A stretch of DNA of 64,000 bases from Palsa-1033 sp963735455 (GCA_963735455.1 CAVTKZ010000002.1:1178001-1242000), one strand, 5' to 3'. Shown: positions 1-9,487, counted from the stretch's first letter. Notes: generated by a model not told the origin, from the letters alone. Translations and numbers: made by a program.

Positions 1-378
1 TCGCCGCGCACCATGGCCTAGTCGCGCGACGGCTTCCGAGCCGCGCGACCTACGGAGCGGCTTCCGCGGGCCCGGCATGCACGCCGCGCCTCGGACCTGG
101 TTCCGCCCGTCCGGCTCGAGGCGACCTGGCTTCTTGGCGCGGCAAGCCAGACGTCGCCACTCGATCGACAAACAGCGCCATTTTTCCCGGGATCGGCCCG
201 CCGTCAGCAGGTCCAGGCATTTGGCGAACACGGAATGGCCGAAACCGTGCGCAAGTCAGGGCGTCTCGCCCTCGTGCACCCCGTGCGCGACGGCCATCAG
301 AGCGAAAACGCGAGCTTCGTCGATCTGGGTGCTACAACCGCAAGCGCATCTGGGCTGGCGCCCGGCCGACCAGATCGA
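1..378. other. Left-edge region without a supported gene
   Basis: No convincing coding sequence lies here; the open frames are GC-driven and lack family-like composition. Visible structure: a stem-loop at 21-49 (GTCGCGC / GCGCGAC arms around a GGC-TTCCGA-GCC tip, with a three-base bulge), a repeated CGGCTTCCG at 30-38 and 58-66, and one copy of the 21-bp palindrome at 317-337 that recurs twice upstream of the neighbouring regulator gene. The region is the 3' flank of that minus-strand regulator, so the stem-loop could act in transcription termination, but it has no T-run. Confidence 0.4.
317..337. repeat. 21-bp imperfect palindrome, copy 3 (downstream of XRE gene)
   Basis: The sequence reads TCGTCGATC then TGGGTGCTACAA. 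It shares the frame TTGTnGATnn(A/G)GG...ACAA with the copies at 1137-1157 and 1283-1303 and has the same orientation as the 1283 copy. It sits just beyond the stop of the XRE gene. Similarity to the 1283 copy continues a few bases on both sides (about 26 of 32 positions by eye). Confidence 0.5.
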
Positions 379-1071
379 TCAGCGACCAATCCAGAGCAGC
401 CCATCACCGGGCCATGGCCGCGACGCGTCCGCCAGTGCGCGACTGAGCTTGATGGACGGAACTGGAAACGCGGCCTGGATGAGATCGACATGGCCCCGAA
501 CGATTGAGCGGTGGCGGCGCGTCGACGGGAGCACGAGAACGATGTGAATCGGGCCCTTGGTCTGGCTCGTTGCGCCCTCCCGGAACGCCTGGCGCTTGGC
601 GTGCAGCTCCCGAATGATCTCCTCCAGGCTGCTGAGGTGCGTCTCGACTTCAATCAGAACGGTCTCAGCGGGACCATCGAGGCGTAGGTCAACGGAGCGC
701 CGTCCGGGTCCTGGGACGGCGGCCTCGACCGTCGGATGCCAGGCGGGATCACGACGACGAAGCAGCCCGTTGATGATTCCGGCTTGACGTGCGTCTCGGA
801 TCAGCGTGCCGGATCCTTCGAACGCCGTCAGACGTAAATCCGCCCCGAGGACAGCGGCGACGCGAAATCGTGTTCGCAGAGCAATACCCGGATTCCCTTG
901 CTCGAGCTTGCTGATCAGCGAGCGGCTGACCCCAACCGAATCGGCTATGGCAGCCTGAGAGACGCCGGCTCGAAGTCGCAGCACGCGGAGCTCTTCGGCA
1001 ACTCGGGTCGACTGGCGCCGGAGCGCTCGCTCGCCCTCGCGAATCGCCGTTCGGTTCTCCGGTCGGTTCAT
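379..1071 (-). CDS. XRE-family HTH regulator with C-terminal nuclease-like domain
   Basis: A helix-turn-helix of the XRE/Cro type occupies roughly residues 25-80 (LRLRAGVSQAAIADSVGVSR followed by LISKLEQG), preceded by a basic helix. The C-terminal half contains a D-x-R-L strand, then VLIEVET followed by a helix rich in E, R and K, an arrangement reminiscent of a PD-(D/E)XK-like fold; no catalytic lysine can be assigned with certainty. The ATG at 1071 is chosen; a GTG at 1146 extends the frame by 25 residues but would place the start inside a palindromic repeat. It lies downstream of ftsY on the same strand after a 327-bp gap, so it is probably transcribed alone. Three related palindromes around it suggest autoregulation. 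Antitoxin or defence-type roles are possible but unproven. Confidence 0.7.
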   Translation of the reverse strand: MNRPENRTAIREGERALRRQSTRVAEELRVLRLRAGVSQAAIADSVGVSRSLISKLEQGNPGIALRTRFRVAAVLGADLRLTAFEGSGTLIRDARQAGIINGLLRRRDPAWHPTVEAAVPGPGRRSVDLRLDGPAETVLIEVETHLSSLEEIIRELHAKRQAFREGATSQTKGPIHIVLVLPSTRRHRSIVRGHVDLIQAAFPVPSIKLSRALADASRPWPGDGLLWIGR

Positions 1072-1136
1072 GCCCGCCAGTAGAGCAGGCTGCGATCGAC
1101 AGGCTCTTACTCGGAGTCCAATTGTTTGGGGACCAG

Positions 1137-1157
1137 TTGTCTCCACCTAATCGACAA
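1137..1157. promoter_or_regulatory. Candidate operator, copy 1, upstream of XRE gene
   Basis: The plus strand reads TTGTCTCCACC then TAATCGACAA, an imperfect palindrome with TTGT and ACAA ends. It is inverted relative to the copy at 1283-1303. It lies 66 bases upstream of the preferred ATG of the XRE gene, a suitable place for an autoregulatory operator. Binding by the neighbouring HTH protein is inferred. Confidence 0.4.
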
Positions 1158-1282
1158 ACGGTCCCAATTCTGCCGCTGGGCCGACGAGAGGGACCTCCAT
1201 GCGACCGATTTCACACCGGCGCGAGCGTGACGTTCCAGTTGACGCTGGATCGCAACCAGCGTTGGCCGGTTGAACGGGACGT

Positions 1283-1303
1283 TTGTCGATCCAGGTGCTA
1301 CAA
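1283..1303. promoter_or_regulatory. Candidate operator, copy 2, upstream of XRE gene
   Basis: The plus strand reads TTGTCGATCC then AGGTGCTACAA, an imperfect two-fold palindrome (TTGT-n-G-nn-CC-A-GG-nn-C-n-ACAA). It lies in the gap between ftsY and the XRE gene. Together with the inverted copy at 1137 it brackets about 125 bp that should contain the regulator's promoter. Confidence 0.4.
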
Positions 1304-1398
1304 CGCTCGCGCCAGACAGCCGCAGGCACCAGGGCGCTGGAGCCTTACGCCAGGATCCGAGCCTCAGCCACCCGGGCGGGCCTAGAGCTGAGCGAGAG

Positions 1399-2610
1399 CT
1401 ACTCGGCGAAGAGAGCGGCCACGAAGGCGGCGGGATCGAAGGGCAACAGGTCGCCGACCTGCTCCCCCACTCCGACGAAGCGGACCGGGACGCCGAGGGC
1501 GGCCTCGATCGCGAAAACGATCCCGCCCTTGGCAGTCGAGTCGAGCTTGGTCAGGACGATCCCGGTCAGGCCGGTCGCCTCATTGAAGGCGCGTGCCTGG
1601 GCCAGGCCGTTCTGGCCGGTCGTGGCATCGAGCACGAAGAGGACCTCCGGCCGGGCACCGGGCAGGCGCTTGTCGATGATCCGGCGGACCTTGGCCAGCT
1701 CGTCCATCAGGTTGACCTTCGTATGCAGGCGGCCGGCGGTGTCGGCGATGACGAGGTCCACGCCCCTCGCGACGGCTGCGTCGAGGGCGTCGTAGACCAC
1801 GGCGCCGGGGTCGGCTCCGGGAGCATGGGCGATCATCGTGCTGCCCGAGCGAGCTGCCCAGATCGCGAGCTGCTCGATCGCCGCGGCCCGGAACGTGTCG
1901 GCGGCGGCCAGGATCACGCTGGCGCCTTCGGCCCGATAGCGGCTGGCGAGCTTGCCGATCGTGGTCGTCTTGCCTGTGCCGTTGACGCCCACGATCAGGA
2001 CCACGGCCGGCTGGCCGGCGGCGGCGGCTCGCGGCCGCCAGTCCGGATCGCGGGGCACCAGAAGCGCCGCGAGCTCGGCCCGGACGGCGGCCAGGTTGCC
2101 GGCCGGATCGTGCCGGGCGCGGGCCCGCTCGACGATCTCGATCGCCAGCCCGCCGCCGACATCGCCCCCGAGCAGGGTCTCCTCGACCTCGTCCCAGGAA
2201 GGGCCATCGGCGGGACCGCCACCGAGCAGGCCGCGCAGCCGGGCGACGAAGCCACCCCGGCTGCGGGCCACGCCCGCGTCAAGGCTGCCGAGCTCGGCGG
2301 GGGGTTCGAGCTCGGACACGGGCCCGGGCACCCCCAGGGCTCGCGGCTCGGGCGCCCCGACCGGTTCGGGTGCCACCCGGGGCTCGGGCGCCGACACGAC
2401 GACCTCCGCCGGGGCGGCCTCCACGACCTCCGGTCCGGCCGGCAGCGGGTCGTCGAAATCGGCCGGGTCAGGCTCCCAGTCCGGGGCCAGCTCGGCTGTC
2501 AGCTCCACCTCGGCCGGGCGCGCCTCTGCGGCCGAACGGTCCTCTTCGGACCGGCCCTCCCCCGCGTCGGGCGGCGGCTCGTCGTCGCGCGGCTTGCGTC
2601 GCCAGAACAC
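1399..2610 (-). CDS. ftsY: Signal recognition particle receptor FtsY
   Basis: FtsY is the SRP-receptor GTPase that docks ribosome-SRP complexes at the membrane for co-translational insertion. The 403-residue product has an acidic, Pro/Glu/Ala-rich A domain (about residues 5-115) and then the NG domain. The P-loop GVNGTGKTTT is near 208-217, DTFRAAA near 238, DTAGR at 290-294 and TKLDSTAKGG near 355. The GTG start at 2610 lies two bases after the smc stop, so the two are co-transcribed, as in many bacteria. Length and motif order are typical and nothing is missing. Confidence 0.97.
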   Translation of the reverse strand: MFWRRKPRDDEPPPDAGEGRSEEDRSAAEARPAEVELTAELAPDWEPDPADFDDPLPAGPEVVEAAPAEVVVSAPEPRVAPEPVGAPEPRALGVPGPVSELEPPAELGSLDAGVARSRGGFVARLRGLLGGGPADGPSWDEVEETLLGGDVGGGLAIEIVERARARHDPAGNLAAVRAELAALLVPRDPDWRPRAAAAGQPAVVLIVGVNGTGKTTTIGKLASRYRAEGASVILAAADTFRAAAIEQLAIWAARSGSTMIAHAPGADPGAVVYDALDAAVARGVDLVIADTAGRLHTKVNLMDELAKVRRIIDKRLPGARPEVLFVLDATTGQNGLAQARAFNEATGLTGIVLTKLDSTAKGGIVFAIEAALGVPVRFVGVGEQVGDLLPFDPAAFVAALFAE

Positions 2611-2612
2611 CG

Positions 2613-5600
2613 CTACGACGCCCGGGCGCCGGCGGGCTCGCCCTGCTCGGCCAGGGCAGTCGCCTCGTCGAGGCGGAGGCTGATCACCCGGCTGACCGAG
2701 TCGTCGCCGACGGTCACCCCATAGAGCGCGTCGGCGGCCTCGATCGTGCCCCGGTTATGGGTGATCACGATGAACTGGATCTGGCCGGCGAGGTCGCGCA
2801 GGGCATCGGCGAAGCGCCCGATGTTGGCCTCGTCGAGGGCCGCGTCCACCTCGTCCAGGACGCAGAACGGGACCGGCCGGACGGCGAGCATGGCGAAGAG
2901 CAGGGCGACAGCGGTCAAGGCCCGCTCGCCGCCGGAGAGCATCGCCAGGGCCTGCGCCTTCTTGCCCGGCGGGCGGGCCACGATCTCGACGCCAGTCGCC
3001 GACAGGTCGTCCGGGTCGGTCAGCTCGAGTCGGGCGTAGCCGCCCCCGAACAGCTGCTTGAAGCGCTGGTCGAAGGCCAGCTCGAGGTTGCTGAACGTCG
3101 TCTTGAACTGCTCGGCGACCATCGTCCCGAGCTCCTCGATCAGGTCCCGGGTGGTCGTGATCGCCGCCCGCAGGTCGCGCTCCTGCCCGTCGAGGGTCTC
3201 CAGCCGGCTGCGGACCTGGTCGTACTCTTCGATCGCCAGCGGATTGGCCGCGCCGAGCTCGTGGTAGCGCCGGCGAAGGGTCGCCAGCCGGCCGGGGCTG
3301 GGCGGCTCGGCGGTTGGCGCCTCGGCGGCCCAGGCTGCCAGGATCGCAGCCGGCACCTCGTCCAGGGACCCGTCGTCGGCCGATTCGCATCCCCAGGGCG
3401 CGCAGCCCGAGCGACCCCAGGCCGAGCAGCTCGACGACGACCTGCTCGCGGATCAGGTCGAGCGCCAGTCGGGCCTCGAGCTCGGCCACCTCGAGCCCGC
3501 GGAGGCGCTCCTCCGTCGCTCGCAGCCGCTCGCGAGCCTCGGTCAGCACGGCGTCGACCGCGATGAGGCGGTCGCGATCGCCGGCGTCGGTCGCCCGGGC
3601 GTCGGCCAGCGCGGCGCGCAGGCTCTGCTCGCGGCCGCTCGCCGCGGCCAGGTCGAGGGCGATCCGCTCACGCTCCCGGACGACCTCCGCCTCGCGCCGG
3701 CCGAGGGCCGCCATCTCCTGGTCGGCGCGCTCGATCCGGTCCTGGCTCATCGCCGCTCCGGCCGCGTCGCGGGCCCGACCGCGCCTCGCCCTCCGCCCGG
3801 AGCCGGTCGCGCTCGGCCAGCTCGCCGGCCAGCTCGTCGCGCCGGGTGCGCAGCTCGGCGACCCGCGACTCCCAGGCCTCGATCGCGCTCGCCTCGGGCC
3901 GGCGCCACGGCCGGACGAGTCGGCGCCGCCCGACGTCGCGCCCGGCGTCGCCGACGCGCCGCGTCGGCCGCTTCGAGCGCCGCCAGGGCGGCCTGCTGGC
4001 CGGGCCAGCTCCGACTCCGCCCGCTGGGCGCCCGCTTCGAGCCAGGCCACCTCCCGGGCGAGACGCTCGACGCCCGCGCCGCGACGCGTTCGGCTTCCTC
4101 CGCCGCCCGCCGTCCGGCACCGATCCGAGCCTCGTCGGCGCGGGCGGCGGCATGGTCGGCGCGCGTCGCCTCGGCTCGCTCCGGCCGCCTCGCCCCGGGC
4201 CGACTCGGCCCGGCCAGCCTCGGCTTCGAGCCGGCCGACCTTCGGCCTCGAGCCGCTCGATCTCGGCCCGCCGCTCGAGCGTCCCGTCGGTCCGGCCCAG
4301 GGCCACCTGGTCGCACCGATCAGGGCGCTGCCATCGCGGACGACGATCTGCCAGCCGGCCGGGAGGTGCGCCTGGACACTCGAGCGCCGAGGCCAGGTCG
4401 GGCACCCAGGCCGTCCGGGCGAGGATCGCCCGGGCGGCGCCGACGTCGTCGCGCCGGACGGCCTCGACGAGCTGGCCGCCACCGGCGCGAGCCAGGACCT
4501 CGAGGAAGGCCAGCGGAGCCGGCGTCGCCGGCCTGGCGCTCCTCGACGACGAGCCAGCCTCGTTCGCCGGCCAGGCCGCCGATGGCCGACGCCGGAGACG
4601 ACGTAGCCCCCGGGAAGCTCGCCGAGGGCTGGTCTCCGACGGCGGCCCGAAGGCGGGCTCGACCTGGAGCTGGGCGTCGACCCGCCGGCCGCCGCCGCGC
4701 CGCGCGGCGCGGGCGATCCCGCGCTCCTCGTCCTCCGCGCTGCGGGCGGTCGCCGCGGCCAGCCGGGCCCGGACCGCGGCGAGCGCCTCGGCGACCGCGG
4801 CGGCTACTTCGTCGGCGGCCCGCCGGGCACCCTCAGCGCCTTCCGCCGCGGCCCGGGTCCGGTCGACGGCGCTCGCGGCCCCGAGCTCGGCCTCGATCGC
4901 CGCCCGATGCTCGTCGCGGGCGACGCCGAGGGCCGCCTCGAGGGCCGCCCGTTCGCCGGCGCCGGCCGTCGCCCGGGCTCGCTCGTCGCGCGACCCGCCG
5001 CTCGGCCTCGGCGACCGACCGGCGGGCCGTCTCGAGCTCGTCGGCGCGGGCCGCCAGGGCGCGCTGGAGCGCTGACCGCTCCTGTCCGGCGGCCTGCTCG
5101 GCGGTCTGGAACGTGTGCAGCTCGTGGCGCGCCTCGGCCAGCGCGTTCTCGGCGGCGTCGACCGCGGCCAGCAGGGCCGCATCGCGCTCGACGACCGGGG
5201 CGGCCAGTGCCCGCCGGCGGTTGGCCAGCTCCGCCTCGGCCGCTGCCCGCTCGGCCTCCAGCCGCTCGCGATCGCGCTTGATCGCATCGAGCTCGGCGGC
5301 CTGCCGGATCGCCTCGTGCTCGAGCGCCAGCAACGCGGTCCGGGCGCTCTCATGAGCGTCCCGTCGCTCGACCTCGAACGCAGCCTGCCGAGCCAGGCGG
5401 CCATTGATCGCCAGGCTGGCCGCCTCGGCCTCGAACAGGGCCGCTCGCCGCCTGGTCGGCCTCGAGGCCGAACCCGTCCAAGCCGCTCCTGGTGCCGGCG
5501 GCAGCGGCGGCGGCCGCGTGCCAGCGAGCATGGGCGTTAAGCAGCAGCCCAGCCGCCAGCTCGTCGCCGGCCGTGGCCCGGCTGGTCTGCTGCTCGGCCT

Positions 5601-6228
5601 GGGCGGCCAGTCGACGGGCCTGCGGCCGGAGCTCACCCAGGATGTCCTCGACCCGGGCCAGATTGGCCTCGGCCTCGACCAGCTGCTCCTCGGCCCGCCG
5701 CCGGCGGCGCTCGTGGCGCCGGACACCGGCGACCTCCTCGAAGAGCGGCCGGCGCTCCTCGGGCCGGAGCGAGAGGGCCTGGTCGACCATTCCCTGGCCG
5801 ATGAACAGGAAGGCGTTGTCGGCCAGGTGGGCCGCGTCGAGGAGGTCGACCAGGTCCTTGAGCCGGACCCGCCCCCGGTTGAGGAGGTAGTCGTTCTCGC
5901 CCGAGCGGTACAGCCGGCGACCGAGCTCGAGGACCTGGAAGTCCACCGGCAGGAGGCCGTCCGAGTTGTCCAGGACCAGGCTGACGTCGGCCATGCCCAG
6001 CGCCGGCCGGCGGTCCGAGCCGGCAAAGATCACGTCCTCGGACTTCCGGCTGCGGAGCGCCCGGCCCTGCTCGCCGAGCGCCCAGCGCAGCCCGTCGGCG
6101 AGGTTGCTCTTGCCCGAGCCATTCGGTCCGACGACCGCGCTGATCCCGGCCCCGAACTCGATCGTCGTCCGTTCGGCAAACGACTTGAAGCCGTGCAGCC
6201 GGAGAGCCAGCAGGCGGGCCGCGCTCAC
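2613..6228 (-). pseudogene. smc: Chromosome segregation ATPase SMC, multiply frameshifted
   Basis: The N-terminal ATPase head (GFKSFAERT, Walker A GPNGSGKSN, Q-loop region) is intact from a GTG at 6228, which overlaps the rnc stop as GTGA. The C-terminal head is intact from about 3350 to 2613, with the signature LSGGERALTAVALLFA, Walker B CVLDEVDAALD and the ITHNRGTIEAAD switch. Between them the coiled-coil arms and hinge are spread over all three minus-strand frames. Clear switches occur near 5450, 4990, 4640, 4500, 4380 and 4310, and more lie further down. The whole span is about 1205 codons, the normal SMC length, and each segment still reads as good coiled coil, so base-level errors or very recent decay are likelier than old degeneration. 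Co-transcribed with rnc and ftsY. Confidence 0.9.
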
Positions 6229-6938
6229 GCGCCGGTCTCGTCCGCGGGATCGTGGTCCAGGGCGTCGATCGCGCTGCTCGCAGCGATCGTCTCGGCCACC
6301 CGCCGGGAGGGCCCCTCGCCCCGCCCGACGACCCGACCGCCGACGCTCACCTCGATCCGGAAGACCCGCTCGTGATCGGGTCCCGAGACGTCGACCAGGC
6401 GATAGGCGGGCCGTTCGCCGGCCAGCCGCTGGGTGTGCTCCTGGAGCCGGCTCTTGGGGCTCTTCAGGCTGCCCAGGGCGGCGTCCGAGTCGAGCTCGGG
6501 TTCGGCCACGCTGGAGATCCACTGGCGAGCCGCGTCGAAGCCGAGGTCGAGGTAGACGGCCCCAGCGACGGCCTCGAAGGCCGACGCCAGGAGCGACGGC
6601 CGGAGCCGGCCACCACGCTGTGACTCGCCTTCGCCAAGGAGCAGCCAGGACCCCAGCTCGAGGCGGGTTGCCAGGCGGGCCAGGCCGGTCGTGCTGACAA
6701 TCGCCGCCCGGCGGGCCGACAGGGCGCCTTCGTCGTCAGCCGGCCGGCGTTCGAAGAGGGCCGCCGAGATGACCAGCGAGACGACGGCGTCGCCGAGGTA
6801 CTCGAGCCGTTCGTTGTGGCTGCGGGTCTCGGTCCGGTGCTCGTGCAGGTAGCTGCTGTGGACGAGCGCCTCGGCCAGCAGCCCGGGGTCGTTGAAGGGG
6901 ATCCCAAGCCGGGCCGCGAACGCTTCGACCGAGGGCAT
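6225..6938 (-). CDS. rnc: Ribonuclease III
   Basis: RNase III cleaves double-stranded RNA in rRNA processing and antisense decay. The 237-residue product has the catalytic signature NERLEYLGDAV at residues 42-52 and the second acidic motif ASAFEAVAGAVYLD near 118-131. A C-terminal dsRNA-binding domain begins around SPKSRLQEHTQ (about residue 155) and ends with the conserved A-E-x-x-A-A helix. The stop overlaps the smc start by four bases, giving the common acpP-rnc-smc-ftsY order. Confidence 0.96.
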   Translation of the reverse strand: MPSVEAFAARLGIPFNDPGLLAEALVHSSYLHEHRTETRSHNERLEYLGDAVVSLVISAALFERRPADDEGALSARRAAIVSTTGLARLATRLELGSWLLLGEGESQRGGRLRPSLLASAFEAVAGAVYLDLGFDAARQWISSVAEPELDSDAALGSLKSPKSRLQEHTQRLAGERPAYRLVDVSGPDHERVFRIEVSVGGRVVGRGEGPSRRVAETIAASSAIDALDHDPADETGA

Positions 6939-6985
6939 CCCGACGGTTGGCCGGCTGGCTGGGCTGGAGGCCCGCCGCTCAGGCC

Positions 6986-7222
6986 CTAGGAGGTGCGCTC
7001 GTCGATGTACTCGACCGCGTCGCCGACTGTCCGGATCCGCTCCGCGTCCTCGTCGGAGATCTCGGTCCCGAACTCCTCTTCGAGGCTCATGATCAGCTCG
7101 ACGAGGTCGAGCGAGTCGGCGTTCAGGTCGTCGACGAAGGACGCCTCGGGCTTGACATCAGCCTCGTCGACGCCGAGCTGCTCGACAACGATCTTCTTCA
7201 GGCGATCGTAGGTAGTGGCCAC
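6986..7222 (-). CDS. acpP: Acyl carrier protein
   Basis: The 78-residue acidic protein carries growing acyl chains on a phosphopantetheine arm in fatty-acid synthesis. The attachment motif is NADSLDLVELI, with the modified serine in DSL, and the helix pattern is canonical. The GTG at 7222 (reading ATTYDRLKK...) is chosen because AGGAGG lies at optimal distance upstream; the longer frame to 7276 has no support. It lies between the broken nusB and rnc. Confidence 0.95.
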   Translation of the reverse strand: MATTYDRLKKIVVEQLGVDEADVKPEASFVDDLNADSLDLVELIMSLEEEFGTEISDEDAERIRTVGDAVEYIDERTS

Positions 7223-7247
7223 AGAATCCCTCCTGGAAGCTTGGTCA

Positions 7248-7749
7248 TCATCCGGCGGGAAGGCCGGCCTCTTCATTTGCGGATCCGTCGACCGTCTCCC
7301 GGGTCGAGGCTGCCGCGTCCCTCGCGAGTCGCCCGAGGACGCCGTTCATCAGGCGCCGTGCCGGGTCTCCACTGTAGATCCGTGCCAGCTCGACCCATTC
7401 GGCGATCGCTACTCGGGCCGGCGTCGCCGCGGAGTGTAGCACCTCGCCGAGGGCGGTTCGCAGCAGGGCGCGATCGATTCGGGCCAGCTGGACGACTGGA
7501 TATTGGGCCGCCAGCTCCTCGATTCGGGCGTCGATCGAGTCCCGATTGGCGACCGTCGCCGAGACCAGCAGGCGGGCGAAGCGGGCCGCCTCGGGATCCC
7601 GTCCAGCCTTCGGCCAGGTGGCGCTCGAGGACGACCGCCGCGGTGCGCTGGCCGAAGTCGGCCTCGAACAGGGAGGCCAGCGCCAGGCGCCGGGCTCGCT
7701 GGCGCGAGCGGATCTGCTCCCGCCCGGGCGTGGCCCGGCCGCTCGCCAC
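7248..7749 (-). pseudogene. nusB: Transcription antitermination factor NusB, one frameshift
   Basis: NusB binds boxA RNA with NusE/S10 to promote rRNA antitermination. The first part (GTG at 7749; RRLALASLFEADFGQRTAAV, ending near HLAEG) lies in one frame. The rest (DPEAARFARLLV, IDRALLRTALGEVL, PARVAIAEWVELARIYS, FxNGVLG-like MNGVLGRLAR) lies in another. The switch falls at about 7600-7610 in a G/C-rich stretch and corresponds to one extra base (or two missing). Combined length is about 165 residues, normal for NusB, and both halves are well conserved, so a sequence error or very recent mutation is likely. The start region overlaps or nearly abuts the upstream asp23 stop. Confidence 0.85.
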
Positions 7750-7754
7750 GCCGA

Positions 7755-8069
7755 TCAGGCGCCCACGCCGTCGATGCTCACCGTTACCTCGCCGGGGGCG
7801 AGGCCGAGCTGGCGCTCGATCGCCGCCACGACGGCGGCCCGGACGTGAGCGGCAATCGGGCGCACGGACTGGCCGGCCTCGGCCACGATCGCGACCCGGA
7901 CATCGACCCGCGTCCCGTTGAGCCTGACCAGGATCGGCGGACCGGCCAGCCGGCGGCGGAGGGCACCACCTGAGCGGCCGACCCGCAGGACCCCGGGCAC
8001 CTCGCGGGCCGCCAGTCGGATCGTCTCCCGGATGACCTGCGGGCCGACGCTCAGCAGGGGCCCGCTCAC
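7755..8069 (-). CDS. Asp23/Gls24 family envelope-stress protein (first copy)
   Basis: A 104-residue Asp23/DUF322-type protein with the usual VIRETIRLAAREVPGV helix, a central VRLNGTRVDVRVAIVAE beta hairpin and the C-terminal IERQLGLAPGEVTVSIDGV. Family members associate with envelope stress in Firmicutes and often sit next to nusB or fakA. The ATG at 8069 overlaps the plsX stop by four bases, and the stop lies just before nusB, so it is translationally coupled. A second paralogue is present at 15736-16368. Confidence 0.85.
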   Translation of the reverse strand: MSGPLLSVGPQVIRETIRLAAREVPGVLRVGRSGGALRRRLAGPPILVRLNGTRVDVRVAIVAEAGQSVRPIAAHVRAAVVAAIERQLGLAPGEVTVSIDGVGA

Positions 8070-9154
8070 GACAGCGCTTCGATCGACTGGGCGGCGTCCG
8101 GGGCACCGTCCGGCGCGGCGACGGGCGGGGTCCGCTGGAAGGTCCGGGCGATTGCCTCGGGAATACCGGCCCGGGCGGCCGCGGCGCCGACAGCGACCGC
8201 ATACGAGATCATCCGGCGTTTGGCCCGGCCGTGGGTGATGATCACCGTGCCGTTGACCCCCAGCAGAGGCGAGCCACCGGAGACCTCGTAGTCGAAGATC
8301 TTGCGGATCCGGCGGATCCCCGGGCGCATCAGGAGGTAGGCGGGCGGGCCGAACGGCTTGCGCTCGAACTCCTTGCGCAGCAGCCCGAAGATGAACTGCG
8401 ACAGCCCCTCGAAGAACTTGATCACGACGTTGCCGACCACGGCGTCGCAGACCACCACGTCGGCCATGTGGACGACCAGGTCCTTGCCCTCGACGTTGCC
8501 GATGAAGTTGAGGCTGGAGGCCTGCAGCAGCTCGGTCGCCAGCTGGATCCGGGCATCGCCCTTGCCGGTCTCCTCGCCGATCGACAGGAGGGCCACCCGG
8601 GGCCGGTCGACGCCCAGGACCTGCTCGGCGAACAGGGCGCCCATCTCGGCGAACTGGTAGAGCTGCTCGCCGGTCGAGTTGGTGGTGGCCCCGATGTCGA
8701 GGAGCACGAACGGGCCCGATTCGGTGACCATCTGGACGGCCAGGGCCGGTCGATCGACGCCCGGCGCGCGGTGGAGGTGGAGGATCGCGGCGGCGACGCC
8801 GGCCCCGGTGTGGCCGGCCGTGACCACGGCGTCCGCCTGTCCGCCATGGACCAGCTTCATCGCCACGTTGATCGACGCGTCGCGCTTCGAGCGGACGTTC
8901 GCCGCGGCGTGCTCATCCATCGCCACCAGCTCGCTGGCGTGGACGAACTGGATGTTGTCGGGCAGGTCGAGGCCGGCGATCGCGCGCACCCGGATCTCGT
9001 CGCCGACGAGCAGGATGTCGTCCTCGGGATGGGCCCGGGCATGGATCAAGGCGCCGTGGACCGGTTCCTCGGGCGCGTGGTCCCCGCCCATCACGTCAAC
9101 GGCGACCCGGACGCGGCGGTCGGAGGTCGCGCCCCGAACGGCGCTGAGGTCCAC
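8066..9154 (-). CDS. plsX: Phosphate acyltransferase PlsX
   Basis: PlsX converts acyl-ACP to acyl-phosphate, the first step of phospholipid synthesis in PlsX/Y organisms. The 362-residue product has VAVDVMGGDHAPEEP near the N-terminus, VVTAGHTGAGVAAAI, LLSIGEETGKG, the NFIGNVEGKDL motif and FDYEVSGGSPLLGVNG, all characteristic. The GTG start at 9154 follows the rpmF stop by four bases, so rpmF-plsX-asp23 form one transcript. Confidence 0.97.
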   Translation of the reverse strand: MDLSAVRGATSDRRVRVAVDVMGGDHAPEEPVHGALIHARAHPEDDILLVGDEIRVRAIAGLDLPDNIQFVHASELVAMDEHAAANVRSKRDASINVAMKLVHGGQADAVVTAGHTGAGVAAAILHLHRAPGVDRPALAVQMVTESGPFVLLDIGATTNSTGEQLYQFAEMGALFAEQVLGVDRPRVALLSIGEETGKGDARIQLATELLQASSLNFIGNVEGKDLVVHMADVVVCDAVVGNVVIKFFEGLSQFIFGLLRKEFERKPFGPPAYLLMRPGIRRIRKIFDYEVSGGSPLLGVNGTVIITHGRAKRRMISYAVAVGAAAARAGIPEAIARTFQRTPPVAAPDGAPDAAQSIEALS

Positions 9155-9158
9155 CTGG

Positions 9159-9359
9159 TTAGGAGGCGGCCTCGTCCGTCGTCTGCTTCAGGTCGATCGC
9201 CTGGCGGCCGCCGTAGTAGCCGCAGTTCGGGCAGGCATGGTGGGGCTGCTTGAGCTCGTGACAGTGCGGGCACTCCTCGAGCCGGGGCAGGGCCAGCGCC
9301 GCGTGGCTGCGGCGATCGCCCTGCCGGGCGTGCGAGACCCGACGCTTGGGGACTCCCAT
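9159..9359 (-). CDS. rpmF: 50S ribosomal protein L32
   Basis: The 66-residue L32 begins MGVPKRRVSHARQGDRRSH, a typical L32 N-terminus. It retains both zinc-binding pairs (CPHC and CPNC), so this is the zinc-containing form. GAGGAGA precedes the ATG at a good distance. It lies between yceD and plsX, the usual rpmF-plsX order. Confidence 0.97.
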   Translation of the reverse strand: MGVPKRRVSHARQGDRRSHAALALPRLEECPHCHELKQPHHACPNCGYYGGRQAIDLKQTTDEAAS

Positions 9360-9487
9360 TGCTTCTCGTCTCTCCTCTGGCGCGACCGGCCCGGGGCGGG
9401 GGCTCGCCGCTCGGCGGTTCGTTCAAGTCGTGGATGGCACCCGCCGCCCGGCGACGCGGCGACGCGATGGGGGCCCGACGGGCGAGT

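Noticed and set aside
77..547. 156- and 90-codon plus-strand frames at the left edge
   Set aside because: They overlap the XRE gene antisense, lack ribosome-binding sites and have GC-shadow composition.
1270..2724. 484-codon plus-strand frame opposite ftsY
   Set aside because: Antisense shadow; ftsY has all SRP-GTPase motifs.
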